A model generated the notes under the pieces. It had not been told where the DNA came from. It did no database searches and worked only from the letters and a program-made list of their open reading frames with translations. 64,000 nucleotides of DNA from Microbacterium sp. RU33B (lineage in GTDB: Bacteria; Actinomycetota; Actinomycetes; Actinomycetales; Microbacteriaceae). Positions 40,434 to 50,849 of this stretch are shown in pieces. Position 1 is the first letter of the stretch. Every line of letters starts with the position of its first letter. Both the position numbers and the translations under genes were made by a program. The stretch lies in assembly GCF_900155915.1 (NCBI RefSeq), contig NZ_FTPO01000001.1, positions 1,550,001 to 1,614,000 of the forward strand, read 5' to 3'.

Positions 40434-41405
40434 ATGTCCGCTCCGACGACGCAGAATCGCGTTCTGTCGTTCCTGCTGCCCACGACCGTCACTCGATGGG
40501 TGCGGGTCATGGCCTGGCTCTCGCTCGTCGTCAACATCGGGATCGTCGGCACCGGCGGACTGGTGCGACTCACCGGCTCGGGCATGGGCTGCGAGACCTG
40601 GCCGTACTGCACGGCGGACTCGCTCGTGCCCACGCCCGAACTCGGCATCCACGGCCTCATCGAGTTCGGAAACCGCACCCTCACGGGGGTGCTCATCATC
40701 GTGGCGGCCCTCACGTTCCTCTCGGTCGTGCGGCTTCGACCCCGGCGCCGCGAGCTCCGCGTCATCTCGTTCGCGATCGGCCTCGGGATCATCCTGCAGG
40801 CCGTCATCGGCGGCATCACGGTGTGGCTGCATCTGCACCCCACGATCGTCGGCGTGCACTACTTCATCTCCGCGGTCCTGGTCGCGCTCGCCGCCGTCCT
40901 CGTCTGCCGCGTGTATGCCACGCCCGGTCCGCGCGTGCGCGCCGTAGCCCCCGGCTACGCCCTGCTCGTCCATCTGACGAGCGTCGCGGTGCTCGTGACG
41001 GTCGTGGTGGGCATCCTGCTCACCGGCTCCGGCCCGCACGCGGGCGATGACGCCGCCGCCCGCAACGGACTCGATCCGATCCTCTGGCAGCACATCCACT
41101 CGTGGCCCGGCTACGTCACCTTAGGCCTCACCGTCCTCCTGCTCATCGGCGCGTTCCGCACTCCCCCGGCCCTGCGCCTGCGTCTGTGGGTCGGCTTGCT
41201 GTTCGCGATCGAGGTGGTGCAGATCGTCATCGGGCTGTGGCAGGCCCGCACCGGCCTTCCGATCGTCCTGGTGAACATCCACATGGTGCTGGCCGTCTGC
41301 CTCGTGGCCGCGATGACGGCGGTCGTGATGAACCTCACGACGACGGTGAGCGCTTCCGCCCCCGTCGAGGAGATGCGGCTCGAGGAGTCCCGCGCGTCGT
41401 CCTGA
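40434..41405 (+). CDS. ctaA: Heme A synthase
   Basis: A 323-residue CtaA with about eight membrane helices. Diagnostic pieces are GTGGLVRLTGSGMGCETWPY, LIEFGNRTLTGVLIIVAA, the heme-ligand region HLHPTIVGVHYFISAVLVAL and, in the second half, LWQHIHSWPGYVTLG and VLVNIHMVLAVCLVAAMTAV with conserved histidines. It oxidises heme O to heme A for cytochrome aa3 oxidase. The ATG at 40434 follows AGGAGG by 9 nt. The predicted transcription start near 40327 leaves a leader of about 107 nt overlapping the sufB leader on the other strand. Confidence 0.93.
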   Translation: MSAPTTQNRVLSFLLPTTVTRWVRVMAWLSLVVNIGIVGTGGLVRLTGSGMGCETWPYCTADSLVPTPELGIHGLIEFGNRTLTGVLIIVAALTFLSVVRLRPRRRELRVISFAIGLGIILQAVIGGITVWLHLHPTIVGVHYFISAVLVALAAVLVCRVYATPGPRVRAVAPGYALLVHLTSVAVLVTVVVGILLTGSGPHAGDDAAARNGLDPILWQHIHSWPGYVTLGLTVLLLIGAFRTPPALRLRLWVGLLFAIEVVQIVIGLWQARTGLPIVLVNIHMVLAVCLVAAMTAVVMNLTTTVSASAPVEEMRLEESRASS

Positions 41406-41517
41406 CGCACCTTCATAGGAAACTCATCGGCGACGCACACCGCCTCCCCTGGCCGGCGAGGAAGACTGGCGGATGCCTCGGGCCGAACGAGCCCATCACG
41501 CAAGGAGTCTTCACCGC

Positions 41518-41934
41518 ATGTCGTACCGCCCCCGCCTCATCCGCAGCATCCCGTTCTGGATCCTCCTCGTCGGATCGCTCGCCAGCGTCGCCTTCGGCGC
41601 GCTCCTCGTGGTCGACAAGATCGCGATCATGAACACCACGATCACCGACCAGACCGCAACGGGCATCGAGGTCTATGGAGGCCAGGCCTGGGTGACGCTC
41701 GGCGCAGCCCTCGTCGGCGCCGGACTCGTCGGTCTCGTCGCGACGCTGTTCTTGGCCGTCGCGGCCTCGTTCGTGCCGGCCCCCGCCGTCGAGGTCGTCG
41801 AGCCCATCGACTGGGACGACGCCGCTGACGAGGTCGTCGTGGACGAGCCGCTCGTGCCCGCGTCTTCCACGCCTGCTGACGCCGAGGCGTCGACCGTGTC
41901 GGATGCCGACGCCGACGAGCTCGCCAAGCGCTGA
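41518..41934 (+). CDS. Two-helix membrane protein with acidic tail, function unknown
   Basis: A 138-residue protein. Two hydrophobic helices (IPFWILLVGSLASVAFGALL and WVTLGAALVGAGLVGLVATL) flank a short loop that includes ITDQTATGIEVYGGQ; the last ~45 residues are strongly acidic, rich in D, E, A and S. I do not recognise a named family. The ATG at 41518 is supported by AAGGAG 10 nt upstream. The gene lies between ctaA and the DUF559 gene and is followed by a good terminator. A related role with the oxidase genes is possible only by position. Confidence 0.7.
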   Translation: MSYRPRLIRSIPFWILLVGSLASVAFGALLVVDKIAIMNTTITDQTATGIEVYGGQAWVTLGAALVGAGLVGLVATLFLAVAASFVPAPAVEVVEPIDWDDAADEVVVDEPLVPASSTPADAEASTVSDADADELAKR

Positions 41935-41944
41935 TCCGTCGCAC

Positions 41945-41981
41945 CGGAGCCGCCCGATCCCTCACGGACCGGGCGGCTCCG
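41945..41981 (+). terminator. Hairpin terminator after the 41518 gene
   Basis: Perfect 12-bp stem CGGAGCCGCCCG / CGGGCGGCTCCG with a 13-nt loop, then TCGTTCCGTCC. Lies before the convergent DUF559 gene. Confidence 0.7.
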
Positions 41982-42017
41982 TCGTTCCGTCCGACCGCGT
42001 TTGGCAATCTCTCTGTA

Positions 42018-42063
42018 ATCGGAGACTCCAGGCTCGCGTTTCCGATCAGAGCCGGATCTCCGA
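42018..42063. repeat. Left imperfect direct repeat flanking the DUF559 gene
   Basis: Contains ATCGGAGACTCC (42018-42029), CTCGCG (42033-42038), CCGA (42042-42045) and GAGCCGGATCTCCGA (42049-42063). All four blocks recur in the same order and orientation at 43077-43141; the last three blocks align without gaps at 26 of 31 positions. Confidence 0.75.
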
Positions 42064-42071
42064 ATCCGCGA

Positions 42072-42944
42072 TCATTGCGCACGGTGAAAACCCTGCGCGA
42101 CCGCGCGCATGATCAGGTCCTGCACGGCCGGCCAATCGCCGATGATCTGGTCGTAGCTCAGGCGAAGGACCCGATAGCCCAGCAGCATGAGCGCGGCGTC
42201 GTGCGCGATATCGCTCGTGCGCTGGGCACCCACGTGATGCGCGCCGTCGATCTGCACGACGAGCCGCTCGCCGATGAGGAAGTCGACGCGATGCCCCTCG
42301 ATCCAGGTCTGGGCGAGAATCCTGACGCGCAACCACCGCAGCCTCGTGAAGAAGATCGTCTCCAGCCCCGAGTCGGAGAAGTGCGATGCATCGTCGAGAA
42401 GGAGCCGAGCGGCTGGCGGCAGTCGCGTCATCCGCAGTCCCACCGAGGAGACGAGATCGCGACGCAGCGCGGCCTCGAATACGACCAGAGCAGCATCGCG
42501 CGGCTGGCATGCCGCGACAAGGGCGAGCACGTTCTCGATCGAATCGGTGAGGGCGTCCGGATGGCGCGGTATGACCGGCTGCGCCCAATGGACACGCGCA
42601 CCTTGAGACCGCCTCGCTGACCCGTGCGGGGGAAGGGCGACATGCCGACGACCGTCGTCGAGCACCCAGAGCCCCAGGCGCCGCGCCTGCGTAAGGCACG
42701 TGAGGACCACCCCCTCTCGCGCGGCTCGCACCAACTCACTGTCGGCATCGGGAGCGGCGACCCATCCGCGGCTGACTCGGCTCAGCGCGCCCGCCGCGAC
42801 AGCTGTGGAGATCCGATGCTCAGAGTGCCCCAGACTCAGGAGGCTTGTCGTGCGTGCAACTCCCCCTGCCTCGCGTACCGCCATCATGAGACGGCGTTGC
42901 AGATTCGCGGGCCCCCGCGCCGTCGTCGCCTTCGTCGACATCAT
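42072..42944 (-). CDS. DUF559 endonuclease-like protein with N-terminal AbiEi-like region
   Basis: A 290-residue protein. The N-terminal ~100 residues (LMMAVREAGGVARTTSLLSL, then a repeat of small helices and ARRLGLWVLDDGRRHVALPP) resemble the winged-helix part of AbiEi-type antitoxin proteins. The C-terminal third is a DUF559/Vsr-like nuclease domain: IEGHRVDFLIGERLVVQIDG with candidate catalytic D and Q/D residues, then HDAALMLLGYRVLRLSYDQI. Target and function are unknown. It is flanked by imperfect direct repeats and interrupts the ctaA-ctaB neighbourhood, pointing to insertion. Two adjacent ATGs (42944, 42941) are possible starts; GGAGAG lies upstream. Confidence 0.75.
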   Translation of the reverse strand: MMSTKATTARGPANLQRRLMMAVREAGGVARTTSLLSLGHSEHRISTAVAAGALSRVSRGWVAAPDADSELVRAAREGVVLTCLTQARRLGLWVLDDGRRHVALPPHGSARRSQGARVHWAQPVIPRHPDALTDSIENVLALVAACQPRDAALVVFEAALRRDLVSSVGLRMTRLPPAARLLLDDASHFSDSGLETIFFTRLRWLRVRILAQTWIEGHRVDFLIGERLVVQIDGAHHVGAQRTSDIAHDAALMLLGYRVLRLSYDQIIGDWPAVQDLIMRAVAQGFHRAQ

Positions 42945-43076
42945 GACGGAAGTCTCTCCGCCGTCGACGTCGGGGAGTCGCAGACGTCGCGCCTCTGTGC
43001 ATCTCGAGCTCCCACGTCTCTCTGTGGAGGAGCACACGCCCGTGTGTCGCCAGCGGACCCTCAGCACCCCACCTCG

Positions 43077-43141
43077 ATCGGAGACTCCTCTCCGATCGGA
43101 TCGCATCACCCTCGCGCCTCCGACGGGAGCCGGATCTCCGA
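43077..43141. repeat. Right imperfect direct repeat flanking the DUF559 gene
   Basis: ATCGGAGACTCC (43077-43088), then CTCGCG (43111-43116), CCGA (43120-43123) and GAGCCGGATCTCCGA (43127-43141), as in the left copy at 42018-42063. A 19-bp longer insert separates the first two blocks compared with the left copy. Confidence 0.75.
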
Positions 43142-43193
43142 CCAGGGGACCCATCTCCTCAGCACCTCGTCGAGCCCGGCCTCGCCTCGCCAG

Positions 43194-43215
43194 GATCGGA
43201 GATCCGGATCCGATC
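43194..43215. repeat. Inverted repeat GATCGGA / TCCGATC
   Basis: GATCGGA (43194-43200) and TCCGATC (43209-43215) with an 8-nt spacer that is itself close to palindromic. It lies between the right direct repeat and the 3' end of ctaB and could form a stem. Confidence 0.55.
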
Positions 43216-43272
43216 GGTTCGTATTCGCGGGATTCTCCGAATCAGGCAGGATCGCCGTGAAAGCGCGCCGGC

Positions 43273-44211
43273 TCAGAACGGGAGCAGCGGGTCGACCGCG
43301 ATCGCCACGAACAGCAGCGTCAGATACGTGATCGAAGCGTGGAACACGCGCATCGGCCGGGGCTCGGTGCCGCGCACGGCGCGGTTGTACAGCAGATGCG
43401 ACTCGTAGAGGAACCATCCGCCGAAGACGAGAGCGGAGACCGAGTAGACGATGCCCATGCCGGCCACCGGGATCAGCAGCAGCGAGCACGCGACGGTCGC
43501 CCACGCGTAGAGGATGACCTGGAGGCCGACTTGCGACCCGTTGCGCGTGGCGCCGAGCATCGGCACGTGGACGTCTTCGTACTGGTCCTTGTACTTCATC
43601 GACAGCGGCCAGTAGTGCGGCGGCGTCCACAGGAAGACGACGACGAACAGGATGACGGGCGCCCACGCGAGCGAGCCGGTCACCGCCGTCCAGCCGATGA
43701 GCACGGGGAAGCATCCCGCGATCCCGCCCCACACGATGTTCTGCTCGGTGCGGCGCTTGAGGATCATCGTGTAGATCACGACATAGAAGAAGATCGCGGT
43801 GACCGACAGCGTCGCGGCGAGCCAGTTCGTCGTGAACCACAGCCACACGGTCGACACCACGGCCAGCACCCACGCGAAGACCAGCGCACCGCGCGCCGAC
43901 ACGTCTCCCGTGATGATGGGCCGGTTGACGGTGCGGCGCATGTGCGCGTCGATGTCGCGGTCGAGGTACATGTTGAACGCGGCCGCCGAACCGGCGCTGA
44001 GCGAGCCGCCGACGACGGTGGCGAGCACGAGCCAGATGCTCGGGAAGCCGCCCTGGGCCAGGATCATGACCGGGACGGTCGTGACCAGGAGCAGCTCGAG
44101 GACGCGGGGCTTCGTGAGAGCCACGTAGCCGCGGATCGTGCGACCGAGCGTGCGAGGAGTCGCGGATGCCTCGACACGCGTCGTCGTCGAGATGTCCATC
44201 GTCCCCCGCAT
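43273..44211 (-). CDS. ctaB: Protoheme IX farnesyltransferase (heme O synthase)
   Basis: A 312-residue UbiA-family prenyltransferase with about nine membrane helices. It starts near [20 protein letters not shown], and the prenyl-diphosphate/Mg motif is [15 protein letters not shown] with the second aspartate-containing loop around [20 protein letters not shown]. It makes heme O for CtaA. The start is uncertain: ATG 44211 gives [11 protein letters not shown] 44199 gives MDIS and has GGGGGA just upstream. Divergent from tkt with a 249-bp gap; the divergent ctaB-tkt order is common in actinobacteria. Confidence 0.93.
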   Translation of the reverse strand: MRGTMDISTTTRVEASATPRTLGRTIRGYVALTKPRVLELLLVTTVPVMILAQGGFPSIWLVLATVVGGSLSAGSAAAFNMYLDRDIDAHMRRTVNRPIITGDVSARGALVFAWVLAVVSTVWLWFTTNWLAATLSVTAIFFYVVIYTMILKRRTEQNIVWGGIAGCFPVLIGWTAVTGSLAWAPVILFVVVFLWTPPHYWPLSMKYKDQYEDVHVPMLGATRNGSQVGLQVILYAWATVACSLLLIPVAGMGIVYSVSALVFGGWFLYESHLLYNRAVRGTEPRPMRVFHASITYLTLLFVAIAVDPLLPF

Positions 44212-44353
44212 CGTGCGCCATCCGGTACCCCTCGAGTCTAGGCCATGCCCGACGCACCCCTCCCCGACGGCGACGCACTCGCGACGGACGCCGACGGGCC
44301 GTCACACTCGGCCTCACACGGGCCTACATCGCTGTCGCGGCATGCCGCTTCGC

Positions 44354-44359
44354 TATGCT
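44354..44359 (+). promoter_or_regulatory. Candidate -10 element of the tkt operon
   Basis: TATGCT, giving a leader of about 95 nt that ends in GGAGAAAGG before the GTG. No good -35 is visible. Confidence 0.4.
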
Positions 44360-44460
44360 GAGACCACACGCGCGCCCATGCGCCGATTCCCCTTTCTCCT
44401 CACGGACGACAGCCGCGGATCGGCCTCGCGCAGGGCGCTCCCACGGAGAAAGGCGACCGA

Positions 44461-46554
44461 GTGTCGGAGTTTGCTTGGGACGTATTGGATGGACGCGCGG
44501 TGGACACCGCTCGCGTACTCGCGGCGGATGCCGTTGAGAAGGTGGGCAACGGCCACCCGGGCACGGCGATGAGTCTGGCGCCGGCGGCGTACCTGCTCTA
44601 CCAGCGCGTGCTCAACCACGATCCGTCCGACACGCATTGGCTCGGCCGCGACCGGTTCATCCTGTCGGCGGGACACTCGTCGCTCACGCAGTACGTGCAG
44701 CTGTACCTCGGCGGGTTCGGACTCGAGCTCGATGATCTCAAGTCGCTGCGCACGTGGGGCTCGCTCACCCCGGGCCACCCCGAGTACGGCCACACGAAGG
44801 GCGTCGAGATCACGACCGGCCCGCTCGGCCAGGGGCTCTCCTCCGCCGTGGGCTTCGCCTACGCGGCACGCTACGAGCGCGGCCTGTTCGACCCCGAGGC
44901 CGCCGCGGGCACAAGCCCGTTCGACCACTTCGTCTACGTGATCGCCGGCGACGGCGACCTGCAGGAGGGCGTCACCAGCGAGGCGAGCTCGCTCGCGGGT
45001 CACCAGGAGCTCGGCAACCTGATCGCGATCTACGACTCCAACCAGATCTCGATCGAGGACGACACGAACGTGGCCTTCACGGAGGATGTCGCGAAGCGGT
45101 ACGAGTCGTACGGATGGCACGTGCAGACCGTGGACTGGAAGAAGACCGGTCAGTACATCGAGGATGTCGCGTCGCTCAACGCCGCGATCGACGCCGCCAA
45201 GGGCGAGACCGCCAAGCCCTCGCTCATCATCCTGAAGACGATCATCGGATGGCCCTCCCCGGGCAAGCAGAACACCGGCAAGATCCACGGCTCCGCCCTC
45301 GGCGCCGACGAGCTCGCGGCCACCAAGAAGGTGCTCGGCTTCGACCCCGAGCAGACCTTCGAGGTCGCCGACGACGTGATCGCGCACACCCGCGCCCTCA
45401 AGGACCGGGGCGCCGCGGCGCACGCCGAGTGGAACACGCGCTTCGACGCATGGGCCGAGGCGAACCCCGAGCGCAAGGCGCTGCTGGACCGCCTGCTCGC
45501 GAACGAGCTCCCCGACGACATCGAGGTCCCCACGTTCGAGGCCGGCAAGGACGTGTCGACGCGCGCGGCATCCGGTGTCGTCATCAACGCCCTCGCCGAC
45601 CAGCTCCCCGAGCTGTGGGGCGGATCGGCCGACCTCGCCGAGTCGAACCTCACGACGATCAAGTCGGCGAAGTCGTTCATCCCCGCCGAGTGGTCCACCC
45701 ACGAGTGGTCGGGCGATCCCTACGGCCGCGTGCTGCACTTCGGCATCCGCGAGCACGCGATGGGCGCGATCGTCAACGGCATCCTGCTGCACGGTCCGAC
45801 CCGTGCGTTCGGCGGCACGTTCCTGATCTTCAGCGACTACATGCGCCCCGCGGTGCGCCTGGCCGCGCTGATGAACATCCCCTCGATCTTCGTGTGGACC
45901 CACGACTCCGTCGCCCTCGGCGAGGACGGCCCGACGCACCAGCCGATCGAGCAGCTCGCGACGCTCCGCGCCATCCCGAACCTCGCCGTCGTGCGTCCCG
46001 CCGACGCCAACGAGACCTCGGTCGTGTGGCTCGAGCTCCTGCGCCGCCACGCCGGACCCGCCGGTCTCGCGCTCACCCGCCAGAACATCCCGGTGTTCCC
46101 GCGCGGCGAGGGCGAGGCTTCCGGTGACGTGTTCGCCTCAGCGAGCAACGCCGTCAAGGGTGCGTACGTGCTCGCCGAGGCGCCGGGCGGCACCCCGGAC
46201 GTGATCCTGATCGCCACCGGCTCCGAAGTGCAGCTGGCCGTCGCGGCCCGCGAGACCCTCGCGGCCGAGGGCGTCAACGCCCGCGTGGTGTCGGCACCGT
46301 CGCTCGAGTGGTTCGACGAGCAGGATGCCGCCTACCGGGAGTCCGTGCTCCCGAAGGCGGTGAAGGCCCGCGTGTCGGTCGAAGCGGGCCTCGCGCTCAC
46401 GTGGCGCGGCATCGTCGGCGACACCGGCCGCTCGGTGTCGATCGAGCACTTCGGCGCGTCCGCCGACTACAAGACCCTGTTCGAGAAGTTCGGCATCACC
46501 GCCGACGCGGTCGTGGAAGCGGCGCGCGAGTCCCTCAAGGAGAGCAACGCATGA
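44461..46554 (+). CDS. tkt: Transketolase
   Basis: A 697-residue ThDP enzyme of full length. Features include [20 protein letters not shown], the ThDP motif [20 protein letters not shown] and [29 protein letters not shown] and [20 protein letters not shown], plus a C-terminal domain with [20 protein letters not shown]. It transfers two-carbon units in the non-oxidative pentose phosphate pathway. The GTG at 44461 is preceded by GGAGAAAGG. It heads a six-gene operon whose later genes all start within or a few bp after the preceding stop. Confidence 0.96.
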   Translation: MSEFAWDVLDGRAVDTARVLAADAVEKVGNGHPGTAMSLAPAAYLLYQRVLNHDPSDTHWLGRDRFILSAGHSSLTQYVQLYLGGFGLELDDLKSLRTWGSLTPGHPEYGHTKGVEITTGPLGQGLSSAVGFAYAARYERGLFDPEAAAGTSPFDHFVYVIAGDGDLQEGVTSEASSLAGHQELGNLIAIYDSNQISIEDDTNVAFTEDVAKRYESYGWHVQTVDWKKTGQYIEDVASLNAAIDAAKGETAKPSLIILKTIIGWPSPGKQNTGKIHGSALGADELAATKKVLGFDPEQTFEVADDVIAHTRALKDRGAAAHAEWNTRFDAWAEANPERKALLDRLLANELPDDIEVPTFEAGKDVSTRAASGVVINALADQLPELWGGSADLAESNLTTIKSAKSFIPAEWSTHEWSGDPYGRVLHFGIREHAMGAIVNGILLHGPTRAFGGTFLIFSDYMRPAVRLAALMNIPSIFVWTHDSVALGEDGPTHQPIEQLATLRAIPNLAVVRPADANETSVVWLELLRRHAGPAGLALTRQNIPVFPRGEGEASGDVFASASNAVKGAYVLAEAPGGTPDVILIATGSEVQLAVAARETLAAEGVNARVVSAPSLEWFDEQDAAYRESVLPKAVKARVSVEAGLALTWRGIVGDTGRSVSIEHFGASADYKTLFEKFGITADAVVEAARESLKESNA

Positions 46555-47669
46555 CCACCCCCACGCAGGACCTCGCCGCCGCCGGTGTCAGCATCTGGCT
46601 CGACGACCTGTCGCGCGCGCGCATCACGTCGGGCAACCTCGCCGAGCTGATCGAGAGCCGCACGGTCTCGGGCGTCACGACGAACCCGACGATCTTCCAG
46701 GGTGCCATCGGCAACGCGAGCGACCACTCGTACGACGAGCAGATCGCCGGCCTCGCCGCTCAGGGCGCGTCGACCGACGACACGATCTTCGCGCTGACGA
46801 CGGACGACGTGCGCAACGCGTGCGACATCTTCCGCCCCGTCTACGACGCCACCGACGGCGTCGACGGCCGCGTGTCGATCGAGGTCTCCCCCGACCTCGC
46901 GCACGACACCGACGCGACCGTCGCCCAGGCCAAGGCGCTCTACAAGACCGTCGACCGCCCGAACGTCCTCATCAAGATCCCCGCGACCAAGGCCGGACTG
47001 CCCGCCATCACGGAGGTCATCGCCGCCGGGATCAGCGTCAACGTGACCCTGATCTTCTCGCTCGAGCGCTACTCCGAGGTCATCGACGCGTACCTGGCGG
47101 GCCTGGAGCGCGCGCAGGGCGGCGACGTCGACCTCTCGAGCATCCACTCCGTCGCCTCGTTCTTCGTGTCGCGCGTCGACACCGAGGTCGACAAGCGCCT
47201 CGACGCCGTCGGCACCGACGAAGCGCGGGAGCTGAAGTCGCTGGCCGGCGTCGCGAACGCGCGCCTCGCCTACGAGCTGTTCGAGAAGAAGTTCGCCGAG
47301 AAGCGCGCGCAGGACCTGGTGAAGGCCGGTGCCAACGTGCAGCGCCCGCTGTGGGCGTCCACGGGCGTCAAGGACCCGGCTCTGCCCGACACCCTCTACG
47401 TCACCGAGCTCGTCGCCCCGGGCACCGTCAACACGATGCCCGAGAAGACCCTCGAGGCGACGTTCGACCACGGCGTCATCGCGGGCGACACCATCACGGG
47501 CGCCTACGCCGGCGCGCGCGACGTGTTCGACAAGCTCGCCGCCGCGGGAATCGACATCGACGACGTCACCCAGGTGCTCGAAGACGAGGGCGTCGAGAAG
47601 TTCATCGCCTCGTGGCACGACCTGCAGGGCACCGTCACGACCGCCCTCGCAGAGGCCGCGAACAAGTGA
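46551..47669 (+). CDS. tal: Transaldolase
   Basis: A 372-residue transaldolase of the longer type found in actinobacteria. The N-terminal [20 protein letters not shown] and [17 protein letters not shown] are characteristic; the Schiff-base lysine is in [20 protein letters not shown]. It exchanges dihydroxyacetone units between sugar phosphates. Its ATG overlaps the tkt stop (ATGA) and AAGGAG is just upstream. Confidence 0.96.
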   Translation: MTTPTQDLAAAGVSIWLDDLSRARITSGNLAELIESRTVSGVTTNPTIFQGAIGNASDHSYDEQIAGLAAQGASTDDTIFALTTDDVRNACDIFRPVYDATDGVDGRVSIEVSPDLAHDTDATVAQAKALYKTVDRPNVLIKIPATKAGLPAITEVIAAGISVNVTLIFSLERYSEVIDAYLAGLERAQGGDVDLSSIHSVASFFVSRVDTEVDKRLDAVGTDEARELKSLAGVANARLAYELFEKKFAEKRAQDLVKAGANVQRPLWASTGVKDPALPDTLYVTELVAPGTVNTMPEKTLEATFDHGVIAGDTITGAYAGARDVFDKLAAAGIDIDDVTQVLEDEGVEKFIASWHDLQGTVTTALAEAANK

Positions 47670-49285
47670 GCGTCACGATCCACCTGTCGGGGCACGTCGC
47701 GTCGGTCGTCGACGCGACGGTCCCTGGACTGATCTCGGATCTCGTCGCCTCGGGGATCTCCGCCGGCGACGCGTTCCTGTGGGGCCCCGCCGCGGAGGAG
47801 GAGGCCTCGAAGCGCCTGGGCTGGACGCAGTCGGTCGCCGTGTCGCGTCCTCTCGTGGCCGAGATCGAGGCCCTCCGCGCCGAGCTCGTCGAGAAGGGTC
47901 TGACCCGCGTCGTCCTGGCGGGCATGGGAGGGTCCTCCCTCGCGCCCGAGGTCATCGCGCAGACGGCGGGCGTGCCGCTCGTCATCCTCGACTCGACCGC
48001 TCCCGGACAGGTGCTCTCCGCGATCGACGGCGACCCCGAGACCGGCGGCCTCGCCCAGACCGTGCTCGTCGTGTCGTCGAAGTCCGGCTCCACCGTGGAG
48101 ACCGACTCGGCCAAGCGCGCGTTCGAGGCCGCGTTCCGCGACCTCGGCATCGACCCGGCCGAGCGGATCGTCGTCGTCACCGATCCCGGGTCGCCGCTGG
48201 AGGAATCCGCGCGCGCCGACGGCTACCGCGTCTTCACCGCCGACCCCACGGTCGGCGGCCGCTACTCGGCGCTCACCGCGTTCGGGCTCGTGCCCTCGGG
48301 CCTCGCGGGCGCCGACGTCGGCGAGCTGCTCGACGAGGCCGAGGCCTCCCTGCTGGAGCTCTCGATCGACGGCCGCGAGAACCCCGCGCTCGTGCTGGCG
48401 GCGGCGATCGCCGGTGGCGAGCCGCGCAAGGACAAGCTCGGACTCGTGAGCGACGGCACGCACATCGTCGGACTGCCGGACTGGATCGAGCAGCTCGTCG
48501 CCGAATCCACCGGCAAGGACGGCGTGGGCATCCTCCCCGTCGTACTGCTCCCGGTCTCGCCCGAGACCGAGAACCCGCCCGCCGACGTGCAGATCGTCCG
48601 GTTCGTCGACGAGGCCGGAGAGTTCCACCTCTTCGAGCGTCACCACGGCGAAGTGCTCATGAGCGGCTCGCTCGGCGCGCAGTTCCTGGTGTGGGAGTTC
48701 GCCACGGCGATCGCCGGCCGGATGCTGGGCATCAACCCGTTCGATCAGCCCGACGTCGAGTCGGCCAAGATCGCGACCCGCGGACTCCTCGACGCCCGCC
48801 CCGAGCCCACGCCCCCGGCGTTCTCGACGGACGGCGTGGAGATCCGCACGACGGATGCCTCGCTCGCCGCATCCGGGACCCTGGCCGGCGTCCTCGACGC
48901 GCTGTGGGCGCTCGTGCCCGCCGACGGGTACGTGTCGGTGCAGGCCTACGTCGACCGCCTGCACCTGCCTCAGCTCGCCGGGCTCCGCGAACTCGTCGCA
49001 GCCGACTCCGGTCGGCCCACGACGTTCGGCTGGGGACCGCGGTTCCTCCACTCCACGGGCCAGTACCACAAGGGCGGACCGGCCAACGGCGTGTTCCTGC
49101 AGATCCTGGAGCGCACCGACGTCGACCTCGAGATCCCCGGGCGCCCCTTCACGTTCGGCCAGCTCATCGAGGCGCAGGCCTCGGGCGACGCGAGCGTGCT
49201 CGCCGCGCACGGCCGGCCCGTCGTGACCCTCACTCTCACCGATCCGCAGCTCGAAGTGCTCACGCTCTTCGAAGCCGCACAGTAG
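47666..49285 (+). CDS. pgi: Glucose-6-phosphate isomerase
   Basis: A 539-residue SIS-fold isomerase. Segments typical of actinobacterial PGI are [60 protein letters not shown], and the C-terminal [20 protein letters not shown] with catalytic His/Lys candidates. It interconverts glucose 6-phosphate and fructose 6-phosphate, linking glycolysis to the pathway encoded here. GTG start overlapping the tal stop (GTGA). Insertion of pgi between tal and zwf differs from the tkt-tal-zwf-opcA-pgl order I recall for Corynebacterium and Mycobacterium. Confidence 0.94.
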   Translation: MSVTIHLSGHVASVVDATVPGLISDLVASGISAGDAFLWGPAAEEEASKRLGWTQSVAVSRPLVAEIEALRAELVEKGLTRVVLAGMGGSSLAPEVIAQTAGVPLVILDSTAPGQVLSAIDGDPETGGLAQTVLVVSSKSGSTVETDSAKRAFEAAFRDLGIDPAERIVVVTDPGSPLEESARADGYRVFTADPTVGGRYSALTAFGLVPSGLAGADVGELLDEAEASLLELSIDGRENPALVLAAAIAGGEPRKDKLGLVSDGTHIVGLPDWIEQLVAESTGKDGVGILPVVLLPVSPETENPPADVQIVRFVDEAGEFHLFERHHGEVLMSGSLGAQFLVWEFATAIAGRMLGINPFDQPDVESAKIATRGLLDARPEPTPPAFSTDGVEIRTTDASLAASGTLAGVLDALWALVPADGYVSVQAYVDRLHLPQLAGLRELVAADSGRPTTFGWGPRFLHSTGQYHKGGPANGVFLQILERTDVDLEIPGRPFTFGQLIEAQASGDASVLAAHGRPVVTLTLTDPQLEVLTLFEAAQ

Positions 49286-49298
49286 GAGCCGCCGTTCC

Positions 49299-50849
49299 AT
49301 GACCGTCGAGATCTCGCGCGGGCACAATCCCCTGCGCGACCCCGAAGACCGCCGCCTCAACCGCATCGCGGGGCCCAGCGCACTGGTCATCTTCGGCGTG
49401 ACAGGCGACCTGTCGCGCAAGAAGCTCATGCCCGCCGTGTACGACCTCGCCAACCGCGGACTCCTGCCGCCGGGCTTCGCCCTCGTGGGCTTCGCGCGGC
49501 GCGATTGGGAGGATCAGGACTTCGCGCAGGTCGTGCACGACGCGGTGCGGCAGTACGCGCGCACCGAGTTCCGAGAGGAGACGTGGCAGCAGCTGCTGCA
49601 GGGCATCCGTTTCGTGCAGGGCACGTTCGACGACCCCGAGTCGTTCGCCCGACTCCGCGAGACCGTCGAGAAGCTCGACGTCGAGCGGGGCACGATGGGC
49701 AACCACGCCTACTACCTGTCGATCCCGCCGAAGGACTTCCCGCTCGTCGCGAAGCAGCTGAAGGACTCGGGTCTCGTCGACGAGCACGCCGACGACGTCG
49801 ACGGATGGCGCCGCGTGGTCATCGAGAAGCCGTTCGGCCACGATCTCGATTCCGCGCGCGCTCTGAACGACGCCCTCCGCTCGGCCTTCCCCGCCGACTC
49901 GATCTTCCGCATCGACCACTACCTCGGCAAGGAGACGGTGCAGAACATCCTCGCGCTGCGCTTCGCGAACGAGCTGTACGAGCCGCTGTGGAACCGCAAC
50001 TACGTCGACCACGTGCAGATCACGATGGCCGAGGACATCGGGGTCGGCGGTCGCGCCGGCTACTACGACGGCATCGGGGCCGCGCGCGACGTCATCCAGA
50101 ACCACCTGCTGCAGCTCCTCGCGCTGACCGCGATGGAGGAGCCCATCTCGTTCGACGCGAAGGAGCTCCGGGCGGAGAAGGAGAAGGTGCTCGCGGCCGT
50201 CCGCCTACCCGACGACCTCTCGACGGCGACCGCGCGCGGACAGTACGCGGGCGGGTGGCAGGGCGGCGAGCAGGTGCTCGGATTCCTCGAGGAAGACGGC
50301 ATGGCGAAGGACTCCGTGACGGAGACGTACGCCGCCATCAAGCTCGAGATCAACACGCGCCGATGGGCCGATGTGCCGTTCTACCTGCGCACCGGCAAGC
50401 GCCTGGGCCGACGCGTGACCGAGATCGCCGTCGTGTTCAAGCGGGCTCCGCAGCAGCTGTTCTCGCGCAGCCAGACGACCGAGCAGGGCCAGAACGCCCT
50501 CGTGATCCGGGTGCAGCCCGACGAGGGCGTGACGATCCGCTTCGGCTCGAAGGTCCCCGGCGCCGGCACCGAGGTGCGCGACGTCACGATGGACTTCGGC
50601 TACGGCCACGCGTTCACCGAGGCGAGCCCCGAGGCGTACGAGCGGCTCATCCTCGACGTCCTGCTGGGCGACCCCCCGCTCTTCCCGCGCCACGAGGAGG
50701 TCGAGCTCTCCTGGAAGATCCTGGATCCGATCGAGGAGTACTGGCACGCGCAGGGCGGACCGCTGGAGCAGTACTCCCCCGGCTCGTGGGGTCCTCCCTC
50801 GGCCGATGAACTCTTGGCCCGCGACGGCCGCACGTGGAGGCGTCCGTGA
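49299..50849 (+). CDS. zwf: Glucose-6-phosphate 1-dehydrogenase
   Basis: A 516-residue enzyme. The NADP-binding start is [20 protein letters not shown], the substrate/catalytic motif is [20 protein letters not shown], with [10 protein letters not shown] before it and [20 protein letters not shown] later. It makes 6-phosphogluconolactone and NADPH, the entry step of the oxidative branch. It begins 13 nt after pgi with an AGGAG-containing spacer, and its stop overlaps opcA. The partner OpcA gene follows, as usual for actinobacteria. Confidence 0.96.
   Translation: MTVEISRGHNPLRDPEDRRLNRIAGPSALVIFGVTGDLSRKKLMPAVYDLANRGLLPPGFALVGFARRDWEDQDFAQVVHDAVRQYARTEFREETWQQLLQGIRFVQGTFDDPESFARLRETVEKLDVERGTMGNHAYYLSIPPKDFPLVAKQLKDSGLVDEHADDVDGWRRVVIEKPFGHDLDSARALNDALRSAFPADSIFRIDHYLGKETVQNILALRFANELYEPLWNRNYVDHVQITMAEDIGVGGRAGYYDGIGAARDVIQNHLLQLLALTAMEEPISFDAKELRAEKEKVLAAVRLPDDLSTATARGQYAGGWQGGEQVLGFLEEDGMAKDSVTETYAAIKLEINTRRWADVPFYLRTGKRLGRRVTEIAVVFKRAPQQLFSRSQTTEQGQNALVIRVQPDEGVTIRFGSKVPGAGTEVRDVTMDFGYGHAFTEASPEAYERLILDVLLGDPPLFPRHEEVELSWKILDPIEEYWHAQGGPLEQYSPGSWGPPSADELLARDGRTWRRP

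Larger units (their letters stand above)
42945..43272. other. 328-bp non-coding region rich in TCCGAT/GGATC palindromes
   Basis: No convincing gene on either strand. It holds the right direct repeat (43077-43141), the 10-bp palindrome TCCGATCGGA (43091-43100), the inverted pair GATCGGA/TCCGATC (43194-43215) and further copies of the same words, plus the sequence downstream of ctaB. The upstream part carries the leader of the DUF559 gene. Confidence 0.6.

Noticed and set aside
42072..43272. An insertion sequence or prophage remnant around the DUF559 gene
   Set aside because: No transposase, integrase or terminal inverted repeats; only direct repeats and a nuclease-like gene, so I report it as an unnamed element candidate instead.
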